The translations under genes were made by a program, and so were the position numbers. Shown one piece after another: positions 13,723 through 19,674 of a stretch of 19,674 nt of DNA (position 1 is the first letter of the stretch; each line of letters starts with the position of its first letter). The notes under the pieces are model-generated. The model ran no database searches and was not told the DNA's origin. It was given only the letters and a program-made list of their open reading frames with translations. The DNA comes from SLRI01 sp964460465 (GTDB taxonomy: Bacteria; Pseudomonadota; Alphaproteobacteria; Geminicoccales; Geminicoccaceae), in contig CAYWSB010000102.1 of assembly GCA_964460465.1 (NCBI GenBank), forward strand, positions 1 through 19,674, given 5' to 3'.

Positions 13723-15860
13723 CCGCGGGCGGCACGACGCCGCTGATCGCGCTCGAGGCCGCCGTCGTCGATTGCGAGACCACCGGGCTCGACCCGGCCA
13801 GGGCACGGCTCCTCGAGATCGCCGCGGTGGCGCTCGACGGCGAGCGGATCGGCGAGACGCCACTGTTCGCCACGCTGGTCGATCCGGAGAGGTCGATCCC
13901 GCCCGAGGCCACCGCGGTGCACGGTATCGACGCCGCCGCCGTGGCCGGTGCGCCGACCGCCGCGACCGTGCTGCCGCCCTTCGTCGAAGCCGTGGGCCGG
14001 CGGGTCGTGATCGGCCATTCGATCGGCTTCGACCTCGCCATCGTCGCGGCCGAGTGCCGACGCGCCGGGCTCGCCCCCTGGGAACCCGCCTGGGTCCTCG
14101 ATCTGAGACTCCTCGCCGAGGTGGCGGCGCCACGGCTGGCCGGCTATTCCCTGGAGGCGCTGGCCGTCTGGCTCGGGGTCGATCTGGGCCAGCGGCACCG
14201 CGCGGAGGGTGACGCGCGGGCGACGGCTGCTCTCTTCTTGGCCCTGCTGCCGCGTCTGCGCGAGGGCGGCATCCGCACGCTGGCCGAGGCCGAGATGGCC
14301 TGCCGGGCCTTGACCGCGGTGCTCGACGGGCAGCATCTGGCGGGCTGGGCCGAGCCCGTGGCCTCGCCGGCTCGGCGTGACGCCGAGCGGCGGCTCGGCC
14401 GCATCGATCCTTTCGCCTACTGCCACCGGGTGGCCGAGCTCATGGCCAGCCCGCCGGTCGTGCTCGCCGCCGGGACCCGGCTGCGCGAGGTCCTGGCCCG
14501 CTTTACCGACGCGCGGATCGGCTCCGTCTTCGTCCAGGACGAGACGGCCGCACTACTCGGCATCCTCACCGAGCGGGACGCGCTCCGGGCGATCGACTGC
14601 GACGGTGCTGCGGCCCTCGAGCGGACCGCTGGTGCCTTGATGACCACGCCGCTGGTGACGATCGGTGCGGACGCCTTCGCCTATCGGGCGATCGGTCGGA
14701 TGGACCGGTTCCGGATCCGCCATCTGGGCGTCACGGACGAGGCCGGCCGCCTCGTGGGTGCCCTCTCGATGCGCGACCTCCTGCGCCTTCGAGCGCAAGA
14801 GGCAGTCAATCTCGGCGACGCCCTGGACGTAGCGTCCGACGTGCCGGCCCTCGCCCGGGCCTGGGCGAGCCTGCCGCTGGTGGCCGAGGCGCTGCTGGCG
14901 GAGGGCATCGCCGCCCCGGCGGTGGCGGCGGTGGTCTCGAGCGAGGTGGCGAGTCTGACCCGGCGGGTGGCCGAGCTGGCCCTGGACCGGCTCGCGGCCG
15001 AGGGGCAAGGGCCACCGCCCCGCCCCTTCGCCGTCGTCGTCCTGGGCTCGGTGGGCCGCGGCGAGAGCCTGCTCGCGATGGACCAGGACAACGCCCTGGT
15101 CTACGCCGACGGGCCCGATCCGGACGAGACCGTCGATCCCTGGTACGCCGCCTTCGGCGAGCGGCTCGCCGACATGCTGCACGCGGTCGGTGTGCCCTAC
15201 TGCAAGGGCGGGGTGATGGCCGCGAAGCCGGCGTGGCGCGGCTCGGTATCGAGCTGGGAAAAGCGGATCGCGGACTGGCTGCGCCGGTCGCGGCCCGAGG
15301 ACCTGCTCGACGTCGACATCTTCTTCGACCTCAGGCCGGTTTTCGGCGAGGTGGCCCTGGCCGAGCAGCTGCGCCGCCAGGCCTTCGCCGCGGCGGCGCC
15401 GGCCACGGATTTCATCAAGCTCCTGGCCGAGGCCGGGGCGGCCGGCGGCTCGCCGTTCGGGCTGTTGGGCGGCCTGCGCGAGACCGATGGGCGGATCGAC
15501 CTCAAGCAGGCCGGCCTCTTCCGCGTCGTCACCACCGCCCGCTGCCTTGCCATTCGCCACGGCGTCACCGACCGGGGGACGGGCGACCGGCTGCGGGGCC
15601 TGCTCCGGCGCGGGCTCGGCGGACGGGAGGACCTCGAGGGCTACATCGCGGCGCAGGCACTCCTCCTCGGCCTCGTGCTGCGCCAGCAGCTCGTCGACAT
15701 CAGGGCCGGCAGCCGGCCGGGCAATGCGGTCCGGCTCGACCGCCTGGAGCGGCGCGAGCGGGCCGAGCTCAAGGCGGCGCTGAAGGCCCTGCAGGCCGCG
15801 CCGGACCTCGTCCGCGACCTCCTGTTCGCCGCGCCGAAGCCGGGCCGGGAGCCTGCGTAA
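13719..15860 (+). CDS. Fusion: DEDDh 3'-5' exonuclease + CBS pair + GlnD-like nucleotidyltransferase (DUF294)
   Basis: A 713-residue protein with four parts. Residues 12-180 are a DnaQ-like exonuclease with all catalytic residues visible: Asp18 and Glu20 (DCET), His100 and Asp105 (GHSIGFD), and His160 with Asp165 (HRAEGD). Residues about 242-300 and 306-360 are two CBS domains, which usually bind adenine nucleotides. Residues about 375-545 are a DUF294 nucleotidyltransferase with GSVGRGE (443-449) and metal ligands Asp455 and Asp457 in DQDN. Residues 560-705 are the helical substrate-binding DUF294 C-terminal domain. In other bacteria the exonuclease and the CBS/DUF294 protein are often separate neighbours of the DUF4212/ActP-like symporter; here they are one chain. 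A signalling role, perhaps modifying or sensing a nucleotide or partner protein, is inferred. The ATG overlaps the upstream stop. Confidence 0.87.
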   Translation: MTAGGTTPLIALEAAVVDCETTGLDPARARLLEIAAVALDGERIGETPLFATLVDPERSIPPEATAVHGIDAAAVAGAPTAATVLPPFVEAVGRRVVIGHSIGFDLAIVAAECRRAGLAPWEPAWVLDLRLLAEVAAPRLAGYSLEALAVWLGVDLGQRHRAEGDARATAALFLALLPRLREGGIRTLAEAEMACRALTAVLDGQHLAGWAEPVASPARRDAERRLGRIDPFAYCHRVAELMASPPVVLAAGTRLREVLARFTDARIGSVFVQDETAALLGILTERDALRAIDCDGAAALERTAGALMTTPLVTIGADAFAYRAIGRMDRFRIRHLGVTDEAGRLVGALSMRDLLRLRAQEAVNLGDALDVASDVPALARAWASLPLVAEALLAEGIAAPAVAAVVSSEVASLTRRVAELALDRLAAEGQGPPPRPFAVVVLGSVGRGESLLAMDQDNALVYADGPDPDETVDPWYAAFGERLADMLHAVGVPYCKGGVMAAKPAWRGSVSSWEKRIADWLRRSRPEDLLDVDIFFDLRPVFGEVALAEQLRRQAFAAAAPATDFIKLLAEAGAAGGSPFGLLGGLRETDGRIDLKQAGLFRVVTTARCLAIRHGVTDRGTGDRLRGLLRRGLGGREDLEGYIAAQALLLGLVLRQQLVDIRAGSRPGNAVRLDRLERRERAELKAALKALQAAPDLVRDLLFAAPKPGREPA

Positions 15861-16003
15861 AAAACGAGCAGGCGTGGCCGGCGGCCTATCGAAATCCGCT
15901 GCGACCGGGTGTAGAACGGCCGGTACGAGTCGCCCCGCCGGGCCAGCGCGCGAGGCCACCCGCCGGATGATCTGGCCGCCGTGCGAGAAGGACGAGAGAC
16001 GGG

Positions 16004-17248
16004 GTGTTCGAACGCTCCATTCCCGAATGGTTGCGCCATTCACCGACCCCGAGTGCGCGGGGCTTCGCGGTCCTCTCGGCCCTCGAGGCGATGATCCGGG
16101 GCTTCGTCGTCTCGGTCTATCCGCTCGCCATGTATCGGGCCTTCGGCGACGCGGCCGTCGTCTCGATGCTGTATTTTCTGATCGGTCTCCTGTCGCTGCT
16201 GGCCGGCCTCCTGGTGCCGTGGCTCACCCGCTTCCTGCCGCGGCGCTGGATGTACACGACCGGCTGCGGGCTGGCGCTGGCCGGCTGCGGGCTGGCGATG
16301 CTGGGCGGCCAGTGGATTGCCCTGGCGCTGCTCTGCAGCACGATCGCCACGGTCACCATCTTCGTCTGTCTCAATGCCTACGTGCTCGACTACATCGCCC
16401 GCGCCGAGCTCGGCCGGACCGAGACCCTGCGCATGTTCTACGCGGCCGTCGCCTGGACGGTGGGGCCGGCGACCGGGGTCTGGCTGCTGAGCCTGTGGCC
16501 GGCAGCACCTTTCCTCGTCTCCGGCTTCTTCGCGCTGGTCCTGCTCGTCGTCTTCTGGGCGATGCGGCTCGGCAACGGCAAGCTGATCACCCGGGCCCGC
16601 GGGCCGGCCCCGAACCCGCTCGCCTATCTTGGCCGGTTCTTCGCCCAGCCCCGGCTGATCGCGGGCTGGCTGTTCGCCGTGCTGCGCTCCTGCGGTTGGT
16701 GGGTCTATGTCGTCTACCTGCCCATTTTCGCTGTGCAGTCGGGCCTCAGCGACAAGGTCGGGGGGATGGGGTTGTCGCTGACCAACGCGCTCCTCTTCAC
16801 CACGCCCTTGATGCTGCGCTGGATGCAGGCGCACACCGTCAGGGCGACCATCCGGCTCGGCTTCTTCATGGCCGGCACGGCCTTCGTGTCGGCCGCCGTC
16901 CTCTCGCCCGTCCCCTGGGCCGCAGTGCTCCTGCTGATGTCCGGCTCGCTCTTCCTCATCCTGCTCGACATCTCGGGCGGCCTGCCCTTCCTGATGGCGG
17001 TCAAGCCCGCCGAGCGCACGGAGATGAGTGCGGTCTACTCCAGCTTCCGCGACGTCTCGGGCATCGTCACCCCGGGGGCCGCCTGGGTTGTCCTGCTGGT
17101 GGCACCGCTCGCCGGCATCTTCGCGGTGGTCGGCTCGGGCCTGCTCGGGATGTGGCTCCTCGCCGGCCGGCTGCACCCGCTGCTCGGCGTGGCCGGGCCG
17201 CGCCGGGCCGAGCTGCGTGGCCCGAGGCGGCCCATGGCGGCCGAGTGA
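16004..17248 (+). CDS. Major facilitator superfamily transporter
   Basis: A 414-residue membrane protein with about twelve hydrophobic helices in two halves, separated by a basic central loop (RLGNGKLITRARGPAPN near 190-205), as in MFS carriers. The first half contains the loop LTRFLPRRW between helices two and three, in the position of the MFS A motif. The start is GTG 16004, with AAGGA-like sequence about eleven bases upstream; no better start precedes it. The substrate cannot be told. It follows the fusion gene after 143 bases and precedes the aldo/keto reductase by 82, so it might be co-transcribed with the latter. A 21-base tandem duplication lies in its third helix. Confidence 0.83.
   Translation: MFERSIPEWLRHSPTPSARGFAVLSALEAMIRGFVVSVYPLAMYRAFGDAAVVSMLYFLIGLLSLLAGLLVPWLTRFLPRRWMYTTGCGLALAGCGLAMLGGQWIALALLCSTIATVTIFVCLNAYVLDYIARAELGRTETLRMFYAAVAWTVGPATGVWLLSLWPAAPFLVSGFFALVLLVVFWAMRLGNGKLITRARGPAPNPLAYLGRFFAQPRLIAGWLFAVLRSCGWWVYVVYLPIFAVQSGLSDKVGGMGLSLTNALLFTTPLMLRWMQAHTVRATIRLGFFMAGTAFVSAAVLSPVPWAAVLLLMSGSLFLILLDISGGLPFLMAVKPAERTEMSAVYSSFRDVSGIVTPGAAWVVLLVAPLAGIFAVVGSGLLGMWLLAGRLHPLLGVAGPRRAELRGPRRPMAAE
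16260..16301 (+). repeat. 21-base tandem duplication inside the MFS transporter gene
   Basis: Two adjacent 21-base units (16260-16280 and 16281-16301) agree at 19 of 21 positions. They encode two successive seven-residue units, TGCGLAL then AGCGLAM, within a membrane helix of the transporter near residues 86-99. The duplication preserves the reading frame. Confidence 0.75.
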
Positions 17249-17330
17249 GCCGGCCAGGAAGTCCCTCGACTTGATCGGTGGCCGCTGCCCGGCGATGCTG
17301 CGGCCAACGTCGATCGAGGGAGCGCCGGAC

Positions 17331-18284
17331 ATGCAGTACACAGAGCTCGGGCGGACCGGGCTGCGCGTCGGCGTCGCCGGGCTGGGCTGCGGCGGCAGCA
17401 GCCGGCTCGGGCTCGGCCAGGGCAAGAGCGAGCGCGAGGCCGCGGCGATCGTGCGGCAGGCCTTCGATCGCGGCGTCAACCTCTTCGACACCGCCATGGC
17501 CTACGGCACCGAGACCGCGGTCGGCATGGCGCTCGCCGACCTGCCGCGCGACGAGGTGGTGGTGGCGACCAAGAGCCAGATCGCCGGCGGCGGTCGCCTT
17601 TTCTCACCCGAGGAGATCGGCCGCAATCTCGACGCATCCCTGGCCCGGCTCGGCCTCGACCACATCGACGTCTATTTCCTGCATGCGGTGCGGCCCGAGC
17701 ACTACGGTCACGCGCTGACCCTGCGCGAGGCCCTGGGCGACGCGCGCCGGGCCGGCAAAATCCGCCATCTCGGCATCACCGAAACCGGCCCGTTCGATCC
17801 GGGCCACGCGATGCTCGGGCAGGCGACGCAGGATCCGGCCTGGGAGGTCGTGATGGTGGCCTTCCACATGCTGCACCAGAACGCCCGGACGAAGGTTTTC
17901 CCGCAGACCCTGGCGAACGGCATCGGTACGCTCGCGATGTTCGCCGTGCGGGCCATCTTCAGCCGCCCCGAGCGGCTGCGCCAGGCGATGCGCGAGCTCG
18001 CCGCCGCGGGCCAGGTGCCCGTCGAGCTGGGGGCGAAGGACGAGCCGCTCGACTTCCTCGTCCGCGACCACGGTGCCGCGAGCCTGATCGATGCGGCCTA
18101 CCGCTATGTCCGCCACGAGCCCGGGGTCGACGTGGTGCTGTTCGGCACCGGCGATCCGGCGCATCTCGACAGCAACATCGCCTCGATCCTCCGCCCGCCA
18201 TTGCCCGAGGCCGCGACGCGGCGGCTGCGTGCGCTCTTCGGCCGTCTCGAGGGCGTCGGACTCGACCTGCCGACCAGGGGCTAG
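17331..18284 (+). CDS. Aldo/keto reductase
   Basis: A 317-residue NADPH-dependent aldo/keto reductase. The N-terminus YTELGRTGLRV and the full catalytic tetrad are visible: Asp53 and Tyr58 (FDTAMAYG), Lys81 (VVVATK) and His118 (VYFLHAV). The barrel continues through RRAGKIRHLGITE near 155 and ends with the cofactor-side motif VVLFGTGDPAHLDSNI, which is typical of the family. It should be active on a carbonyl compound, but the substrate is unknown. The start ATG 17331 follows GAGGGAG at about ten bases. Its TAG stop shares a CTAG palindrome with the convergent gene's stop. Confidence 0.9.
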   Translation: MQYTELGRTGLRVGVAGLGCGGSSRLGLGQGKSEREAAAIVRQAFDRGVNLFDTAMAYGTETAVGMALADLPRDEVVVATKSQIAGGGRLFSPEEIGRNLDASLARLGLDHIDVYFLHAVRPEHYGHALTLREALGDARRAGKIRHLGITETGPFDPGHAMLGQATQDPAWEVVMVAFHMLHQNARTKVFPQTLANGIGTLAMFAVRAIFSRPERLRQAMRELAAAGQVPVELGAKDEPLDFLVRDHGAASLIDAAYRYVRHEPGVDVVLFGTGDPAHLDSNIASILRPPLPEAATRRLRALFGRLEGVGLDLPTRG

Positions 18285-19036
18285 CCCGGCTCGACCACCT
18301 GCTCGGTGGCGAGGCCACGGCAGTCCATCTCGAAGTCGAGGCCCTGGACCGGCGGGCGGTGGTAGTGCCACGTGAGCCCGTGCGCCGCCGCCCCGCGGGC
18401 GACGATCTCGTTCGCCAGGAAGGGGTGGAGATCGAAGACGGTGTAGACCTGGGTGGCCGTGGTGTCGCCCCAGCCGCAGCCGAGCACGGCCATGCGGCGC
18501 TCCATCTCGCCCAGGACGAAGCGCGCCTTCTCGGCCAAGCCCGCGGGGCTGGTGTCGCCCAGCCGGACGATGTGATCCCGGTAGCTGGCCTTGCCCTCCG
18601 GCGCCTCGCCGCTGCCGGCGACCACGAAGGAGGGTGACGCGGCGGGAGCCACGACAGTGAAGCAGAAGGCGTGGAACGTGGGCTCAGCCGGCGGCTCGAT
18701 GTCGGGGCAGACATTGCTGCGGGCCACCGGGTTGCGGCCGTCCCGGTAGATGCCCCACTGCTCGAGCACGCCGCAATAGGCGGCATTGAAGCGGTGAAAC
18801 CCGTCCTCGGTGAACGGCTCGGGCGAGCGCAGCTCGCAGGCGCAGAAGGCGGCGAGGGGTCGCCCGGCTTCCTCGATGAGCCGCCCGATGCGGGCGAACC
18901 CGGCCGCGAGAGCCACGGGGCGCCGAAAGCGGACGCGGACGATCGCGTGGCCGGGGCTCGCCGCGACCCCGCCGGAATACTGGCTCACCCCTGGCACGTA
19001 GCGATAGCCGCCCGGCGCGAAGTCGACCGCTGACAC
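18281..19036 (-). CDS. RidA-like protein, CnbZ-type (2-aminomuconate deaminase family)
   Basis: A 251-residue protein that by recall resembles CnbZ, the 2-amino-5-chloromuconate deaminase of chloronitrobenzene degraders, in the RidA superfamily. Matching stretches are the N-terminal FAPGGYRYVPGVSQYSGGVA, then AFCACELRSPEPFTEDGF, NPVARSNVCP and TFHAFCFTV, and in the C-terminal half SFVVAGSGEAPEGKASYRDH and ATQVYTVFDLHPFLANEIV. Proteins of this type deaminate 2-aminomuconate-like intermediates or serve as general imine hydrolases. No other aromatic-degradation gene is nearby, so the substrate here is open. The start is taken as GTG 19036, because the family begins close to this residue and upstream codons are Arg-rich and unlike coding sequence; the ribosome-binding site is weak. 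It is convergent with the aldo/keto reductase. Confidence 0.8.
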   Translation of the reverse strand: MSAVDFAPGGYRYVPGVSQYSGGVAASPGHAIVRVRFRRPVALAAGFARIGRLIEEAGRPLAAFCACELRSPEPFTEDGFHRFNAAYCGVLEQWGIYRDGRNPVARSNVCPDIEPPAEPTFHAFCFTVVAPAASPSFVVAGSGEAPEGKASYRDHIVRLGDTSPAGLAEKARFVLGEMERRMAVLGCGWGDTTATQVYTVFDLHPFLANEIVARGAAAHGLTWHYHRPPVQGLDFEMDCRGLATEQVVEPG

Positions 19037-19268
19037 GTCCCTGATCCCCCGGCGTTGCGCCGTCACCCGACGGCACCGCACCAGACCAGAAAGCGGGCGT
19101 CCTGTACACTGGGCGGAATCGTCCGGGCGATGCGGCAAGACGGTCCTGTCCCGGCATCGCCGATCCCCAGGCCGACGCGCCGGTGATCGCCAACGGCCGG
19201 GGCGCGGCTGCCGCCGCCTTCGCCATCGTCGCTCGCTGCTTCCCCGCCCACGCCGGCCATTCACGCTG

Positions 19269-19297
19269 TTGCGAACCCTCCCCCCCGAAGCTATGGT
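19269..19297 (+). promoter_or_regulatory. Probable sigma-70-type promoter of the tRNA-Ser gene
   Basis: TTGCGA (19269-19274) and TATGGT (19292-19297) are separated by exactly 17 bases, and each matches four of six consensus positions. Transcription would start about six to eight bases further on, a few bases before the mature tRNA 5' end at 19309. Spacing and position support the call. The preceding gap from 19037 holds no gene that I can support. Confidence 0.55.
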
Positions 19298-19308
19298 CCG
19301 GCCGCCAC

Positions 19309-19396
19309 GGAGGGATGGCCGAGTGGTTTAAGGCGCACGCCTGGAAAGCGTGTTGGGGGCAACTCCTCGCGGGTTCAAATCCCGCTCCCTCCGCCA
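19309..19396 (+). tRNA. tRNA-Ser (anticodon GGA)
   Basis: A complete class II tRNA. The acceptor stem pairs GGAGGGA (19309-19315) with TCCCTCC (19386-19392), followed by discriminator G and an encoded CCA (19394-19396). The anticodon stem is CACGC/GCGTG (19336-19340 with 19348-19352), and its loop CTGGAAA puts anticodon GGA at 19343-19345, reading serine codons TCC and TCT. A long variable arm (about 19353-19368) fits serine tRNA, and the T stem-loop is GCGGG TTCAAAT CCCGC (19369-19385). All stems are intact, so the gene should be functional. Confidence 0.97.
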
Positions 19397-19543
19397 TGAC
19401 ACCAGGAATTTCAATAGTTTGGCACAGATTTCACAAACTTTCCAACATACCACCTAACATCCGTCAAGGTGGTTGAGGCTAGCGAAAAAGGCCGGCATCC
19501 GAAGGCGCCTGCCGTTTCGACAGCTACGACGTCCGGTGCCCGC

Positions 19544-19601
19544 GTAACTTGGCCTCCTGCACCCATACCAATGTCGTTGCGGTGCTCGATCACCAAGTTA
19601 C
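19544..19601. repeat. Nine-base inverted repeat downstream of the tRNA
   Basis: GTAACTTGG (19544-19552) recurs exactly as its complement CCAAGTTAC (19593-19601), with 40 bases between. It may be chance, an element boundary or a protein-binding pair. No direct repeats of target-site type are visible around it. Confidence 0.35.
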
Positions 19602-19624
19602 CACTTTAGTCCGCATCGCCCTCA

Positions 19625-19674
19625 GAGCCTGTCCGAAAAGTTCTTGTGCGCTCTTGGTTGCTTGCGAGTCTCCT
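19625..19674. mobile_element. Possible insertion-sequence terminus running off the right edge
   Basis: GAGCCTGTCCGAAAAG (19625-19640) resembles, from memory, the terminal inverted repeats of IS5-family elements, which commonly begin GAGxCTGTCCGAAAA. If correct, the element body lies beyond the window. No transposase codons can be recognised in the remaining 34 bases, so this rests on the end sequence alone. Confidence 0.35.

Larger units (their letters stand above)
19397..19674. other. AT-richer region beyond the tRNA gene, no convincing gene
   Basis: The 278 bases after the tRNA contain visibly more A and T than the rest of the window, especially 19400-19460, and lack the strong third-position GC pattern of the genes before. 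The only open frame of note (19596 down to 19411, 61 codons) has no ribosome-binding site or recognisable motif, so I do not call it. The region could be the start of horizontally acquired DNA inserted at the tRNA 3' end. Confidence 0.5.

Noticed and set aside
19411..19596. 61-codon minus-strand open frame after the tRNA
   Set aside because: No ribosome-binding site, no recognisable motif, and composition unlike the coding sequence elsewhere in the window.

Overview
The window is very GC-rich chromosomal DNA with tightly packed genes, frequent GTG/TTG starts and stop/start overlaps. TRAP transporters, a DUF4212/VC_2705-type symporter pair and a Tat-type TRAP binding protein suggest a proteobacterium, most likely a GC-rich alphaproteobacterium. 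That taxonomic guess is inference from style and gene content. There are fifteen complete or nearly complete protein genes, one probable gene start at the left edge and one tRNA gene. No CRISPR array, phage gene or complete insertion sequence is visible.

Positions 1-9311 hold a catabolic block. An amidohydrolase of the YtcJ type (199-1821, +) converges on a three-gene TRAP operon, dctQ-dctM-dctP (4942 down to 1867, -). Divergent from dctQ across about 260 bp is a translationally coupled plus-strand operon. It encodes a GlpA-like FAD dehydrogenase with a BFD-type [2Fe-2S] domain, a GlpB/TM1433-like FAD/NAD oxidoreductase and a glycerol-kinase-like FGGY kinase. Together these look like an uptake, phosphorylation and oxidation route for a small polyol or related compound. 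Two binding-site substitutions argue against plain glycerol or an ordinary dicarboxylate: Gly in place of the glycerol-binding Arg in the kinase, and Phe in place of the usual carboxylate-anchoring Arg in the TRAP binding protein.

Positions 9327-15860 hold a membrane and signalling block. Three small membrane proteins (minus strand, one YggT-like) lie downstream of a two-subunit Na+/solute symporter (DUF4212 small subunit plus VC_2705/ActP-like large subunit), from which they are separated by a strong rho-independent terminator. Divergent from the symporter are a 211-residue uncharacterised protein and, overlapping it by ATGA, a fusion protein made of a DEDDh exonuclease, two CBS domains and a GlnD-like nucleotidyltransferase (DUF294). 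That pairing with this symporter family recurs in other bacteria and suggests nucleotide-responsive control of transport.

Positions 16004-19036 carry an MFS transporter, an aldo/keto reductase with an intact catalytic tetrad, and a convergent RidA-like protein of the CnbZ (2-aminomuconate deaminase) type. The last two genes share a CTAG stop palindrome. A tRNA-Ser(GGA) gene with its own probable promoter lies at 19309-19396. Downstream of it the DNA is visibly richer in A and T, has no convincing gene, and ends near a sequence resembling an insertion-sequence terminus, so the tRNA may be the edge of a genomic island.
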